Counted from the first letter of the stretch, positions 15,608 through 25,609 are shown. The stretch is DNA of 64,000 bases from Enterobacteriaceae bacterium RIT714 (GCA_009668015.1 WJYB01000001.1:682001-746000); one strand, 5' to 3'. Numbers and translations are program-made. Notes: a model not told the origin generated them from the letters alone.

Positions 15608-17876
15608 ACCGGCCCTCCGTGGTAGCGGTCCCAGTAACAGGTAAATTTAATTCGTCGAACATGAATGTTTGCCGGCCGGAAAGCGTCTGAGTGTGTTCAA
15701 AAATCGTCAGCGTGACCGGTGCAGTCGTGCTCAGGGTTATACAACCCGTCTCAATGCAGATATCAATGGTGGCATTACGCCATTTCAGGCTAAATCGCAG
15801 CCGCTGCCATTGCGCAGGCAGTGACGGCGCAAGGTGTAACTCACCGTCAATCATCTGCATACCGGCAAATCCCTGAATCGCGCCAGACCAAATCGCTCCC
15901 GTTGCTGCCGCGTGGATCCCGTCGTCACAGCTGTGGGGATCCTCCCCCAAATCAATGGCCACTCCATCGCGCCAGAACTGCCAGGCGAGATCCGTCTCAC
16001 CGCAGCGCGCCGCCACGATGCTGTGGATCGATTTACTGAGTGACGAATCATGGATGGTTCGGGGTTCATAAAATGCGAGGTTCGCGGCACACTGCTGGCG
16101 ATCGAACTTCTCCGGTAGCAGGTAGTTCAGCATGACCACATCCGCTTGCTTCAGGATTTGCATCTCGTTCACTTCCGCCCGGGAGTAGTCGAGCAGAATG
16201 GTCTGTTTTCCGGCATCGGCTTTGTAGCGACTGAGATCGATCGCGGGTTTCGTCAGGAAAGTATCATCCTGCGGAATAACGCCCTCTTCATTTGCCTCTG
16301 GTAGCCATAACTGTTCCAGAAAACGCTGTGCAGCCTGAGCAAACCGTTCATCCTGACGTTCAAAATGATGCATATACTTCAGTGCAGAAGCGACATTTTG
16401 CCAGGCCATATAGTTGGTATAGGCATTGTTATTGACGTGCTCGGTATACTCATCAGGGCCGATCACATCATGGAGTTCCAGTCGCCCGTTAACCTCAATC
16501 GCCCGTGACATCCAGAACGAAGCTGTTTCGATAAGCAGCGTCAGCCCCTCATGGCGCATAAATTCATGATCCTGAGTAGCATGCCAGTACGCCACCACAG
16601 CCCAGGCGATATCGGCAACAATGTGGTGTTCGGCCAGAGCCGACGCGACTTTCTGGCGGACACCCGTGCGGATATTAATGGCGGCAAATTCCGGCGTTTC
16701 TTCTTCCCCGCTGGAGGCGCTCTCCCAGGGGAACAGCGCGCCGGACCAGCCATTACGCCTTGCTTTCTCTCTGGCGCCAGAAAGATTCAGCCAACGATAG
16801 CGCAGTAAATTGCGGGCAGTCTGCGGACAGGTAAAGAGATGGAACGGCAACAGGAATATCTCAGTGTCCCAGAAAATATGCCCTTTGTAGCCTTCGCCGG
16901 TCAGCCCTTTTGCGGCAATACTGCAGCGCTGATCGTGTGCCGGCGTCATGGCAGTCAGATGCCAGACCGCGTAGTCCAGCGCCAGCTGATCGCCCGGGTC
17001 AGTGGAGCACACTTCAACGCGACCCTTGAGCCAGATATTTTTCCACGCCCGCGTGGTATTCATCAGCAACGCGTCATAGCCCTGATCCGCGCAAGCCTTC
17101 AGCACGGTCATCCCCTTTTGCGCAAAAGAGCTTTGTGAAAGGGCTCTATCGCTGCGGTGCGTTAGCCAGATGAATTTTTCAAGCATCACCGTTTGCCCCG
17201 CTTCAGCCCGCAGAGAATGGTGACAATTGAGACGGCGATTTTTAGCGGTGAAACAGCTTTCACTGTCTCTGCTCAATCGACAGCAGGCAGAGATCACCAC
17301 TTCTGTCGCTCCGTCCTGGGTTTCATAAATCCCCTGCATACAGTGCTGGTCGAACACCCGCACGGAGATTTCATCCAGATGCTGCCTGCCGCTGTTGGTC
17401 TGCGTCGCATCAATGCCCGTGGTGAGGCTAATCTGCGCTGCGCTATCCAGCGGTGTAACGGAAAATTGCAACGCCATGAGCGGGAGTTGATCCAGAGAGA
17501 CAAATCGTCGGCTGTCGATCTGAAAACGTCGGCCTGTTGAGGAGCGCCAGACCACACTGCGGCGCAGCTCGCCGCTGGCAAACGCCAGCTCGCGCTGCCA
17601 GCTCAGGATCTCTCCGGCAAGCAGTGTGAAATTTTCACCATCCAGCTGTAACTCTATACCCGTCACATCGGGGAGATTGACGAGCTCAGTGGTTTCATGG
17701 CGTCCGGCGCGATGATACAGCCCGGCCAGATACATGCCGCGCGTTTGCTGCGTATAGCTCTCTTCGTGGGCCGCCCGAACCCCCATGTAGCCATTACCAC
17801 ACGCCATAATGGAGCCATATTTGTTCAGCGTGTGTGGGCTGAAGGTTGGATCGGCCAGAACGGAAATCGTTAACAT
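15597..17876 (-). CDS. ycjT: GH65 kojibiose phosphorylase YcjT
   Basis: This glycoside hydrolase family 65 phosphorylase cleaves an alpha-glucoside with phosphate to beta-glucose 1-phosphate; E. coli YcjT is characterised as acting on kojibiose. The 759-residue protein has the N-terminal beta-sandwich ([17 protein letters not shown]), an (alpha/alpha)6 barrel and a C-terminal beta-sandwich. Landmarks are [34 protein letters not shown] with the general-acid Glu, [29 protein letters not shown] (a phosphate-loop region, shown here in shortened context) and [20 protein letters not shown]. It overlaps ycjS upstream by 7 bp and pgmB downstream by 11 bp, so the three are tightly coupled. Confidence 0.94.
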   Translation of the reverse strand: MLTISVLADPTFSPHTLNKYGSIMACGNGYMGVRAAHEESYTQQTRGMYLAGLYHRAGRHETTELVNLPDVTGIELQLDGENFTLLAGEILSWQRELAFASGELRRSVVWRSSTGRRFQIDSRRFVSLDQLPLMALQFSVTPLDSAAQISLTTGIDATQTNSGRQHLDEISVRVFDQHCMQGIYETQDGATEVVISACCRLSRDSESCFTAKNRRLNCHHSLRAEAGQTVMLEKFIWLTHRSDRALSQSSFAQKGMTVLKACADQGYDALLMNTTRAWKNIWLKGRVEVCSTDPGDQLALDYAVWHLTAMTPAHDQRCSIAAKGLTGEGYKGHIFWDTEIFLLPFHLFTCPQTARNLLRYRWLNLSGAREKARRNGWSGALFPWESASSGEEETPEFAAINIRTGVRQKVASALAEHHIVADIAWAVVAYWHATQDHEFMRHEGLTLLIETASFWMSRAIEVNGRLELHDVIGPDEYTEHVNNNAYTNYMAWQNVASALKYMHHFERQDERFAQAAQRFLEQLWLPEANEEGVIPQDDTFLTKPAIDLSRYKADAGKQTILLDYSRAEVNEMQILKQADVVMLNYLLPEKFDRQQCAANLAFYEPRTIHDSSLSKSIHSIVAARCGETDLAWQFWRDGVAIDLGEDPHSCDDGIHAAATGAIWSGAIQGFAGMQMIDGELHLAPSLPAQWQRLRFSLKWRNATIDICIETGCITLSTTAPVTLTIFEHTQTLSGRQTFMFDELNLPVTGTATTEGRYDA
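15621..15632 (-). promoter_or_regulatory. putative internal YcjW operator before pgmB
   Basis: GGGACCGCTACC (minus strand) is a GGNA-CG-TNCC imperfect palindrome with central CG. With one flanking base on each side it is identical over 14 bp to the copy at the ycjM start. It lies in the last codons of ycjT, 14-25 bp upstream of the pgmB start. Confidence 0.45.
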
Positions 17877-18925
17877 AATTCCACGCTCTCCCGTTTCTCT
17901 GCTGATTCATACAGCGCGGCCACCAGCTGCTGAATCACCAGCCCTTGTTCCGCATCGGCAATCATCACCGGCTCGCCCAGAACATGGCGAACAAACGCAT
18001 CCATACTGCGAAGATGGCGCTGATCGTCAGCCTCATCACGCTGTAAAATGGTGTGAAGTTCGCCGTTCATGTCGTTATAGATGTGAGCGGGAAAAAGCGT
18101 TGCCCCTGCGTGCTCTCCGCAAAAAGAGATATTCATGATCGACGGCTCGCGAATGTTGAGCGCGAAAGAGGTATCAAGGCGCAAAATCCCGCCATTGCAA
18201 AATTCGATGGTGCCAAAGAGCGCGTCTTCTACCGTGTAACGCTGCGGATCCCATTCGCCAAACTGACCGCAACTTTTGCGCGTGCCAATCTTCTGGAAGC
18301 TATGCGCCGTCACTCTTTTTACCGCGGGAAAACCCAATACGTACATCGCCGCATCCAGCATATGGATGCCGATATCAATCAGTGGCCCACCGCCCTGCAG
18401 CGATTTATTGGTAAAAACGCCCCAGCCCGGAACTCCGCAGCGCCGTAGCGCTTGCGCGCTGGTGACATAGATTTCGCCGAAAGTGCCGTTCTGTACCGCG
18501 TCACGCAGTAGCTGCGTATCCAGCGCAAAGCGATGGTGAAAATCATAGGCCAGCACTTTTCCCGACTTACGAGCCGCCAGCCGCATCCGATCGGCCTGCT
18601 GCGGCGTCATCGCGGGCGGTTTTTCGCACATCACATGACAACCCGCCTCCAGCGCCGCCATCGCGTGCTCGAAGTGAAAACGGTTGGGCGAACAGACGCT
18701 AACGATGTCCGGCTTCACCTCCTCAAGCATCTGTCGGGTATCCTGATACGCTCCGGCTATCGCGTGGCGTTCAGCAAAGGCCTGCGCCTGATCCAGGCGG
18801 CTGTCCATGACAGCCACCATTTGCAGATCGGTTCGCGTGGCATAATACGAGGCATGCACTTTTTCCGCGACCTGCCCGGCGCCAATGATGGCGACGCGCA
18901 AAGTCGAAGGGCTAGAAGCACTCAT
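17870..18925 (-). CDS. ycjS: Gfo/Idh/MocA-family glucoside 3-dehydrogenase YcjS
   Basis: YcjS is an NAD-dependent oxidoreductase. In E. coli it interconverts D-glucosides and 3-keto-glucosides as part of the YcjQRS pathway, which turns D-gulosides into D-glucosides. The 351-residue form starts with a Rossmann motif (VAIIGAGQVAEKVHASYY) and has the family CEKPPA motif and GGPLIDIGIHMLDAAMYVLG with the catalytic region. Starts at 18946, 18937 and 18925 are in frame. I chose 18925 because AAGGA is upstream of it and the length then equals the E. coli protein. It follows ycjR with a small gap and overlaps ycjT. Confidence 0.92.
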   Translation of the reverse strand: MSASSPSTLRVAIIGAGQVAEKVHASYYATRTDLQMVAVMDSRLDQAQAFAERHAIAGAYQDTRQMLEEVKPDIVSVCSPNRFHFEHAMAALEAGCHVMCEKPPAMTPQQADRMRLAARKSGKVLAYDFHHRFALDTQLLRDAVQNGTFGEIYVTSAQALRRCGVPGWGVFTNKSLQGGGPLIDIGIHMLDAAMYVLGFPAVKRVTAHSFQKIGTRKSCGQFGEWDPQRYTVEDALFGTIEFCNGGILRLDTSFALNIREPSIMNISFCGEHAGATLFPAHIYNDMNGELHTILQRDEADDQRHLRSMDAFVRHVLGEPVMIADAEQGLVIQQLVAALYESAEKRESVELC

Positions 18926-18939
18926 CACGCTGGTCATCC

Positions 18940-19728
18940 TTAGCATTCACGTAAAAAGGTCAGTGAGTCCTGGTAAGCCTGCGCCGGGTTCTCAGCGCGG
19001 ACTCGGCACTCGTACACCACGTAACCCTGGTAATCATCGGCGCGAAGCTGATTGAACAGTGCGGCAAAATCCAGAGTGCCGCTGCCTGGCTGATAACGGT
19101 GGTTGTCAGCAATATGGACATGGCCCAGCAAGCCTCGATTGACGTGCAACGCTTCCGTCATCGAGTCTTCTTCAATGTTCATATGGTAGAAATCACCGAT
19201 GATCTGCACATGCTGAAGGGCATTTTCTTCGATATAACGTCGGGCATCCGCCAGGGTATTGATCATATGATCCTGGTAGCGATTGAGCGGTTCCAGATAG
19301 ACCGTAGTTCCGGTGCGGGCCGCCACTTCGTCCAGCCAGCGTAGTGAAGCGCTGACCGCCTTGCGATCGCCCTCCAGACTGCGTGGCGATACCATGGGCG
19401 GTAAGCGGAAGGTAAACATTCCCCAGGCTGCCGGGACGATAATCCCTTTCCCGCCCACTTCGCTTAGCGCCTCAAGAATGCGTTCAATTTGCTTCAGGCC
19501 GTTCAGACGACGCTCTTCGATAAAATCGCCGATCCAACCATCGTAGCCGCCGCAGGCGGTGGTCACGGGCAGTCCGGTGGCGTGAATAGCGGCTTTAACC
19601 TCTTCCAGATTCTCCACCAGCAACTTGCCGTCAATTTCATATCCGTCAAAGCCCATGGCTTTGATGTACTGGAATTTTTCAAGAACAGAGGTCGGGAAAA
19701 AAGCCTGATTTTGCGTTGCGATCTTCAT
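18940..19728 (-). CDS. ycjR: 3-dehydro-D-guloside 4-epimerase YcjR
   Basis: This is a TIM-barrel sugar epimerase of the xylose-isomerase-like AP_endonuc_2 family. E. coli YcjR epimerises C4 of 3-keto-gulosides between the YcjQ and YcjS steps. The protein is 262 residues, the same as E. coli. Visible motifs include GFDGYEIDGK near the N-terminus, TVYLEPLNRYQDH with a metal-binding Glu, IIGDFYHMNIEED with Asp/His ligands and HVHIADNHRYQPGSG. It sits between ycjQ and ycjS in the operon. Confidence 0.92.
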   Translation of the reverse strand: MKIATQNQAFFPTSVLEKFQYIKAMGFDGYEIDGKLLVENLEEVKAAIHATGLPVTTACGGYDGWIGDFIEERRLNGLKQIERILEALSEVGGKGIIVPAAWGMFTFRLPPMVSPRSLEGDRKAVSASLRWLDEVAARTGTTVYLEPLNRYQDHMINTLADARRYIEENALQHVQIIGDFYHMNIEEDSMTEALHVNRGLLGHVHIADNHRYQPGSGTLDFAALFNQLRADDYQGYVVYECRVRAENPAQAYQDSLTFLREC

Positions 19729-19745
19729 TGTGTGCTCTCCTTAGC

Positions 19746-20798
19746 TTAAAAAGTGACGCCCATTTTGATACTCAGTTCTGGATGCTTATCGACATAAGTC
19801 ATATAGCTTTCAGCGCTGGTTTCAAAACTCACGATCGGATCGATCAGATCCTCGCAGTTGAGATAGCCATTCATCAGCAATTTCCAACAGGTCTCCTCAA
19901 TGCGTTTGCGGCTCCAGCGCGGGTAATCCGGGTTCGGCTCGCTGCAGGCGCGCGAAAAGACAATCTTCGCGTTATTGAAATGCGCTTCGCGGCCCAGGTT
20001 GAATCCCTCGGCAAATGGTTTCGCAAAGGCGACATAGGCGATCGTTCCACCGTAAGCGAGCCCGCGCAGCGCGGATTGCAGCGCATCGGCGAAGCCACTG
20101 GTTTCAATGATGATATCTGCGCCTTGCTTCCCGGTGAGTTTTTTCACCTCCAGCCCGACATCATTGCCGACCGGGTTAATACAGAAATCTGCCCCATGAC
20201 GGCGAGCGATTTCACAGCGGTGTGCAATAGGATCGACACCAATGACAATGGATGCGCCCGCTTTCTTCGCCAGCTGGATGGCAATCTGCCCAATCGCCCC
20301 TAGCCCTACTACCACGACAAAATCACCGACGCGGACGTTGGCATCGCGCACCCCGCTCATCGCAAACTGGGCCGGGTCATAGCAGACCGCATTCTTCCAG
20401 GAGGCGCCCTGAGGCATTTTGCGCAGTTTGTAGTTGTTGACCGCATTGACGATTACCGTCTCCTGCAGCGGGCCATAACAGCAGACCGAATCACCGGGCT
20501 GATAATCCGTGACCTCTGCACCGCATTCAATGATGTCGCCGACGATCATGTTTCCGAGCTGGAATTTACCAAACTCAATACCGCGAGCGGCGCCCTCTTC
20601 GCGCGGGGTGAACATCTGCCACTCAGCGTTGAACTCTTCATCAATAAACGGACTTGCGGCCCGAAAATCGACCACTTCGGTGCCGTGCTTTGGCGCGCCG
20701 AAACGGGCGTGGATTTTCACTTCATTCGCCGCCACCGGGCGGTCTTCATACGGCATTAACGCGGCTACGCGTGGTGCTATTGCAACTAACTTTTTCAT
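19746..20798 (-). CDS. ycjQ: zinc-type D-guloside 3-dehydrogenase YcjQ
   Basis: This medium-chain dehydrogenase/reductase is 350 residues long. E. coli YcjQ oxidises D-gulosides at C3 with NAD, the first step of YcjQRS. The N-terminal catalytic half contains GARGIEFGKFQLGNMIVGDI and GDSVCCYGP. The C-terminal half has the Rossmann signature VVGLGAIGQIAIQLAKKAG at ~165-183. The usual four-Cys structural zinc lobe of classical alcohol dehydrogenases is not obvious. It lies 17 bp upstream of ycjR and 28 bp downstream of the permease ycjP. Confidence 0.92.
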   Translation of the reverse strand: MKKLVAIAPRVAALMPYEDRPVAANEVKIHARFGAPKHGTEVVDFRAASPFIDEEFNAEWQMFTPREEGAARGIEFGKFQLGNMIVGDIIECGAEVTDYQPGDSVCCYGPLQETVIVNAVNNYKLRKMPQGASWKNAVCYDPAQFAMSGVRDANVRVGDFVVVVGLGAIGQIAIQLAKKAGASIVIGVDPIAHRCEIARRHGADFCINPVGNDVGLEVKKLTGKQGADIIIETSGFADALQSALRGLAYGGTIAYVAFAKPFAEGFNLGREAHFNNAKIVFSRACSEPNPDYPRWSRKRIEETCWKLLMNGYLNCEDLIDPIVSFETSAESYMTYVDKHPELSIKMGVTF

Positions 20799-20826
20799 GA
20801 ATCACTCCTTGTTAAACCAGGCCGCC

Positions 20827-21669
20827 TTAGCCCTTAACGCCACCGGCGGTCAAACCACTTTTAATGAAACGTTCTGAAAGCGCATACATGATGACTACCG
20901 GCAGTGCCGTCACCAGCGACGCCGCCATCATGCGGCCCCAGATATAGTCAGGGGTGCTAAACAGCGTGTTCAGCCCGACCGGCAAGGTGAAGTTGCTGGC
21001 ACTGGAGAGGAAAATCGAGGCAAAAAGGTAGTCGTTCCAGGCCACCATAAAGCAGTAGACAAAGACCGATACCAGGCCAGAAATGGCGAGCGGAACGGTA
21101 ATGCGAAAGATGATTTGCAGACGATTCAGACCATCCATCATCGCCGCTTCTTCAATCTCATCCGGAATAGTGTCGAAGTAGCTTCTGAGCATGAAAACGG
21201 CGGTCGGCAATGTCTGCGTCACCATGGTAATAATCAGCGCCAGCTCGGTATCATAAATACCCAACGTGGTGATGATTTTGAACAGCGGCACGACCAGTAA
21301 AATGCCCGAGAACATATAGACGGTATAAAAACTGGCATTGATGGTCGCTCGTCCCTTAAAGCGAAGCTTTGAAAGCGCGTATGCTCCCAGCGTCCCGAGG
21401 AAAACCGCAATCACTGATGAGATCAGCGAGACCACCAGACTGTTTCTGAAATAGTCCACAAACGGGAAGATCAGCGGATTAAAAATGTCGATGTAATGCT
21501 GAAACGTCCACGCCTGCGGTAGAATCGTCGGATGCAGTGAAATCGCCTCTTTGGCACTTTTAAACGAGGTCATCAGCATGACGAAAAACGGAAACAGCGT
21601 CACAATCAGAAATAGCGCCAGCCCGATATAAAACCCTGTTCGGCTGAGAGTGCGTTTATTTGTTGCCAT
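20827..21669 (-). CDS. ycjP: sugar ABC transporter permease YcjP
   Basis: This is a 280-residue inner-membrane permease of the MalG type with about six hydrophobic helices, the first at ~13-33 (FYIGLALFLIVTLFPFFVML). The EAA loop that docks onto the ATPase is EEAAMMDGLNRLQIIFRI near residue 172. It forms the channel with YcjO, is fed by lipoprotein YcjN and is powered by YcjV. Its start overlaps ycjO by 14 bp. Confidence 0.94.
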   Translation of the reverse strand: MATNKRTLSRTGFYIGLALFLIVTLFPFFVMLMTSFKSAKEAISLHPTILPQAWTFQHYIDIFNPLIFPFVDYFRNSLVVSLISSVIAVFLGTLGAYALSKLRFKGRATINASFYTVYMFSGILLVVPLFKIITTLGIYDTELALIITMVTQTLPTAVFMLRSYFDTIPDEIEEAAMMDGLNRLQIIFRITVPLAISGLVSVFVYCFMVAWNDYLFASIFLSSASNFTLPVGLNTLFSTPDYIWGRMMAASLVTALPVVIMYALSERFIKSGLTAGGVKG

Positions 21670-22534
21670 TGAGGTTTACCCTTTTTCTGGTCAGCAGGAT
21701 AACGGCGAAGATAATCACAAACAGCACCACCGAAATGGCGGCCGCTTTCCCGAGATCGTTAAAAGCGAAGGCTGTTTTGTAGAGATAGACGCCCAGGATA
21801 TCGACTTTAGTGGTCAGCAGATAAACGTCGGCGAACATGTAGAACATCCAGATCGTTCTTAGCGTTATGACCGTTGCCAGCACGGGCATGATGGCAGGCA
21901 GCGTCACGATGCGAAAACGCTGCCAGGCGTTCGCGCCGTCCATTTCTGCGGCTTCGTACAGTGATTTGTCGATGGTCTGTAAAATCGCCAGGAAGGAGAT
22001 AAACGCGTAAGGGAAATAGCGCCAGATGGCAAAGAGCACCACCAGTACAAAGCTGCTGCCAGGATTGTCGAACCACAGCGGAGCCTGGTCGTACAGGTGC
22101 AACAGATCGACACCCAGATAATTCACGATGCCATAGCCGTTGTTGAACATGTATTTCCAGGCGAAGACCAGTGATATCGACGGCGTAACATAAGAGAGAA
22201 TCACCAGCGAACGCGCGGTTTTACGCAGGCGAAACTCGCGGTTAAAGAAGATGGCTACCGCCAGCCCCAGAGCGGTACTCCCAAGCACGACCAGGGCCGT
22301 ATACCAAAAGGTCATCCACAGTGAGTGCCAGAATGCGGCGTCTCCCAGAATGCGAATGTAGTTATCGACTCCCACAAAGGTGGCGCTGATGCGCGGGTTC
22401 AGCGGCAAGCGCAGGAAGCTGATTTCGATATTAGATATCATGGGCCAGGCAACCAGGCCTCCCAGCAAAATCAGGCTGGGGGCCAAGAGCAGCATGGCAA
22501 AAGGCATATCTGAACGGCCAGAAAAGATTCTCAT
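21656..22534 (-). CDS. ycjO: sugar ABC transporter permease YcjO
   Basis: This is a 292-residue MalF-type permease with about six membrane helices, the first being MLLLAPSLILLGGLVAWPMI at ~14-33. The ATPase-docking EAA motif is YEAAEMDGANAWQRFRIVTL near residue 193. It pairs with YcjP, with which it overlaps by 14 bp. Substrate specificity would come from YcjN and is probably a glycoside or disaccharide processed by this cluster. Confidence 0.94.
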   Translation of the reverse strand: MRIFSGRSDMPFAMLLLAPSLILLGGLVAWPMISNIEISFLRLPLNPRISATFVGVDNYIRILGDAAFWHSLWMTFWYTALVVLGSTALGLAVAIFFNREFRLRKTARSLVILSYVTPSISLVFAWKYMFNNGYGIVNYLGVDLLHLYDQAPLWFDNPGSSFVLVVLFAIWRYFPYAFISFLAILQTIDKSLYEAAEMDGANAWQRFRIVTLPAIMPVLATVITLRTIWMFYMFADVYLLTTKVDILGVYLYKTAFAFNDLGKAAAISVVLFVIIFAVILLTRKRVNLNGNK

Positions 22535-22561
22535 TATTCCCTTCGCAATGCGCCCCTATCG

Positions 22562-23848
22562 TTACGTGACAAGATCGGCCAGACGCTTCTGGCTGTCGTT
22601 TAACGTGGCGGTGAGATCTTTGTTGCCAACCGTAACGTCGTGGACCATGGAGCTGATCACCCCAGAGCCAGTGACGTCCCCCATCAGCGTGAAGTTTTTA
22701 TCTCCTACCGCGCCGAACACCTGTACGTTAGGAAATTGCGCGATCAACTCATACGGAAGCTGACCGAAGGCACGAATGACGTCGTTATCTTTCCAGGAGG
22801 CGGTTTCAACTACCCGTTTGTTCACCGGTAGCGCTGCGCCGGGCGACATCATCACCCAGTCAGCCGCGTTTTGAGCCTGCTCCATCCAGGTGACAAACGT
22901 CTGTGCAGCGTGGGTTTCATCTTCCGTTTGGCCGGTGGTGATCGTCAGCGATGTCACCATGCCGTAGACGGCGGAGGTTTTTTCCGTTGGCACGACAAAA
23001 CCGAGATTGGCCGGTTCGCCCTCTTTGTAAACGGCTGGCAGAATATAGGTGGAGTAGATCGCCATCGGTGCGGAGCCGTTCATAAAGGCGTCTTTGATCT
23101 CCATAACATCATTCGACCCCGGCATCGTTGTCGTAGCGAGCGACCGATAAAATGCCAGTGCTTTCGCCATTTCTGGCGTATTGATGTCCACTTCGCCTTG
23201 CGCATTAAACACGTTCGCGCCGCCTGAAAGCGCAAACTGCGAAAATGCCTGTTCGGTCATGACACTTTCGGCTGTGGGTAAGGCGATGCCGTAGTGTTTG
23301 ATGGCCGGATTGCTGAGAGCCTGGCTGGCCTTCAGCAGCTGTTCCCAGGTGTGAGGCTCCTGAATACCCGCGGCGGCCAAAACGTCTTTGTGATACCAGA
23401 CCCCCGATAGCCAGGCGCTGACAGGAACGCCGGTCCACGCTTTGCCGTCTTCGGTGCGAACAATACGCAGAATACCGTCGTAGAACGTCCCTTCACCGAC
23501 CGCCATAATGGATTTTGCGATGGCATCGCGATCGAGGAGCTGTTCTTTGTCCATGACCTTGGCATAGTCATGGCTCACTTCAATCACCTCCGGTAGCGCC
23601 CCCGTCCGGGCAAGCGTGATCACTTTCGTATTGTAGGCATCCTCTTCGACGGGAACCTGCTTGACCTTGATCGTCGGGTTATCTTTCTCGAATCGTGAAA
23701 TTAATTGGGTAATAACCGCCTGACGTTCCTGTTCTACCGAGGAGTGCATAAATTCAATCGTGACCACCGATTTTTTGTCATCCCGACAGCCTGACAACAG
23801 GGCGCACGCAACCAGTGCTGAGATCAGCACAACTTTTGGTACTTTCAT
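22562..23848 (-). CDS. ycjN: ABC transporter substrate-binding lipoprotein YcjN
   Basis: This is a 428-residue family-1 solute-binding protein. It is a lipoprotein: the signal peptide ends LLSGC, with the lipidated cysteine at residue 21. Recognisable core pieces are VTIEFMHSSVEQERQAVITQ, GALPEVIEVSHDY and TGVPVSAWLSGVWYHKDVL. The +2 residue is Arg, so an outer-leaflet or outer-membrane destination cannot be settled from the sequence alone. It is the second gene of the operon, 13 bp after ycjM, and delivers substrate to YcjOP. Confidence 0.93.
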   Translation of the reverse strand: MKVPKVVLISALVACALLSGCRDDKKSVVTIEFMHSSVEQERQAVITQLISRFEKDNPTIKVKQVPVEEDAYNTKVITLARTGALPEVIEVSHDYAKVMDKEQLLDRDAIAKSIMAVGEGTFYDGILRIVRTEDGKAWTGVPVSAWLSGVWYHKDVLAAAGIQEPHTWEQLLKASQALSNPAIKHYGIALPTAESVMTEQAFSQFALSGGANVFNAQGEVDINTPEMAKALAFYRSLATTTMPGSNDVMEIKDAFMNGSAPMAIYSTYILPAVYKEGEPANLGFVVPTEKTSAVYGMVTSLTITTGQTEDETHAAQTFVTWMEQAQNAADWVMMSPGAALPVNKRVVETASWKDNDVIRAFGQLPYELIAQFPNVQVFGAVGDKNFTLMGDVTGSGVISSMVHDVTVGNKDLTATLNDSQKRLADLVT

Positions 23849-23861
23849 TTTTATTGTCCTT

Positions 23862-25559
23862 TTAGATGTCTTTAATCCACATAACCTGCCACGGATTAAG
23901 GGTTATCGTTTCTCCACGAATACGGCTATCCGTTAGCAGTTCTTTTCCATCGTTAATATCAACATAAATTGTTTGGGGTTGCTCATCGAAATTAAATAGC
24001 GCTGTTATTCTCTCGCCGTTTTCAGCAGTACGAATAATTTTAAGAACATGCTCATCAGGCGCATCAAAAATAGCGTCACTGTCAGGGTGGAAAGCGTTTT
24101 GCTGGCGGCGAATGGCAATCATTTTGGTCAATGAACGATATATACGGTTACGCAGCGTACTTTCATCATTCAATTCTGCGTCAATTTCACCTTCGCGATA
24201 TTTACGCCGGTTAATTGCCCGATTATAGCCCAGTTTTTCTACGCCATCGTAATCATTACGCGAACCAATAATACTCTGAATATAAATAGCGGGCACACCT
24301 GGAAAACTTAATAATAGCGCATGCGCCAGGAGGAATCGGGCTTGCCGCTCACTATCGCTGCTGTTTTTATAACTTAATGCATCCAGATAGGTCACATTGA
24401 GTTCGTATGGACTGCGCGTGCCATCGGGATTATTTTTCCAGTTAACCAGCGCCCCCTCACTTTGCAGTTTTTCAACCAAAGTCAGAATATCTTGCTCAGG
24501 TAAAATACCGCGCAGCGGGTTGAGACCAATGCCATCATGGGAAGCAAGAAAGTTAAACCAGGTGGTACTGGAAGATGGTAGGGTCAGCTTTTGCGCCCAC
24601 TGACATAACGCCAGAACATTGCGGCTATGAATGCTATGGAGAACCAGCGGTGGCAGTGAGAATTGATACACCATCTGCGCTTCATTTGTACCATCACCGA
24701 AATACGCGATATTGTCTTTGTGCGGGACATTGGTTTCCGTAATCAGCACGGTGCCAGGTGCCACCTCATCAGTGATAGCACGGAAAATCTGAATCAAGCG
24801 ATGCGTGTTCTCCTGATGAATACAGGTTGTGCCGGGTGCTTTCCACATGAACCCCACCGCATCGAGACGAATGTAATCCGCCCCCTCCATCAGATAGTGG
24901 AGCAGAACATCGACCATCGCGATCAAGACCTGCGGACTGGCGAAGTTCAAATCAATTTGGTCGTCGCTAAAAGTGGTCCACAAATGGCGAACGGTGCCGT
25001 CCGTCATTGTAAAGGGCGTTAAAAGCGGTAAAGCCCTGGGACGCGTGACGGCAGATAAATCCGTATCTGGATCAACGTCAATAAAGAAATCGGCAAACTC
25101 TGGCTCCTGATTTAAATATCGTTTAAACCACGGACTTTTTGCCGACATATGATTACAGACAAAATCAAACATCAAATTTGCCGATTTTTTTAATTCAGCA
25201 ACATCACTCCACTCCCCTGCTTCCGGCGCAACACGATGATAATCAATCACCGAAAAGCCATCATCAGAAGACCAGGGGTAAAATGGTAATAAATGGACAT
25301 GTGAAAAAGACGGCCCCAACCATCGGTTAAAGAACCGGGTTAATATCGGCAAGGATTTTTGGCCGTTCTCGATAAATTGATCGGCATAGGTAATTAATAC
25401 GACATCTTGTTCATCCCATTTTGCTTTGCGGCGGGTTTGAATAACCCTGGCGGCGTTTCCTATCTTTTCCTTGAGCACACTTAACTGCGCGTCAGAAAAA
25501 TCTTTGCCATAAACAAGAGCGATCAGTTTCTTTATTTTTACGTTCACATTATTTTCCAT
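23862..25559 (-). CDS. ycjM: GH13_18 glucosylglycerate phosphorylase YcjM
   Basis: This is a sucrose-phosphorylase-like GH13 enzyme. E. coli YcjM is reported to phosphorolyse 2-O-alpha-glucosyl-D-glycerate, giving alpha-glucose 1-phosphate and glycerate. The 565-residue protein has the TIM-barrel regions HVHLLPFYPWSSDDGFSVID, MFDFVCNHMS, DYIRLDAVGFMWK with the nucleophile Asp, VLITETNVPHKDN with the acid/base Glu, and FLASHDGIGL. It is the first gene of the operon. A near-consensus promoter and a palindrome that could bind YcjW lie immediately upstream. The ribosome-binding site is poor (GGGA about nine bases upstream, inside the palindrome). Confidence 0.93.
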   Translation of the reverse strand: MENNVNVKIKKLIALVYGKDFSDAQLSVLKEKIGNAARVIQTRRKAKWDEQDVVLITYADQFIENGQKSLPILTRFFNRWLGPSFSHVHLLPFYPWSSDDGFSVIDYHRVAPEAGEWSDVAELKKSANLMFDFVCNHMSAKSPWFKRYLNQEPEFADFFIDVDPDTDLSAVTRPRALPLLTPFTMTDGTVRHLWTTFSDDQIDLNFASPQVLIAMVDVLLHYLMEGADYIRLDAVGFMWKAPGTTCIHQENTHRLIQIFRAITDEVAPGTVLITETNVPHKDNIAYFGDGTNEAQMVYQFSLPPLVLHSIHSRNVLALCQWAQKLTLPSSSTTWFNFLASHDGIGLNPLRGILPEQDILTLVEKLQSEGALVNWKNNPDGTRSPYELNVTYLDALSYKNSSDSERQARFLLAHALLLSFPGVPAIYIQSIIGSRNDYDGVEKLGYNRAINRRKYREGEIDAELNDESTLRNRIYRSLTKMIAIRRQQNAFHPDSDAIFDAPDEHVLKIIRTAENGERITALFNFDEQPQTIYVDINDGKELLTDSRIRGETITLNPWQVMWIKDI

Positions 25560-25571
25560 GGTAGCGGTCCC
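25560..25571 (-). promoter_or_regulatory. putative YcjW operator at ycjM
   Basis: GGGACCGCTACC lies immediately before the ycjM ATG and about where transcription should start, so a bound repressor would block the promoter. The central CG and GG...CC ends fit LacI-family operators. The same 14-bp sequence recurs before pgmB. Confidence 0.55.
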
Positions 25572-25580
25572 ACGAAAGGC

Positions 25581-25609
25581 AATCTACTCTCATGAAAAAA
25601 ATCTGTCAA
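25581..25609 (-). promoter_or_regulatory. sigma-70-like promoter of the ycjM operon
   Basis: On the minus strand TTGACA (25609-25604) is separated by 17 bp from TAGATT (25586-25581). The predicted start is near 25574, giving a leader of only ~15 nt. Confidence 0.65.

Noticed and set aside
11811..25559. The ycj cluster as a new sugar system
   Set aside because: Gene order and enzymes match the described E. coli ycjM-W cluster, so it is not novel; only the operator copies, the intact ycjV and the pspE loss are listed as findings.
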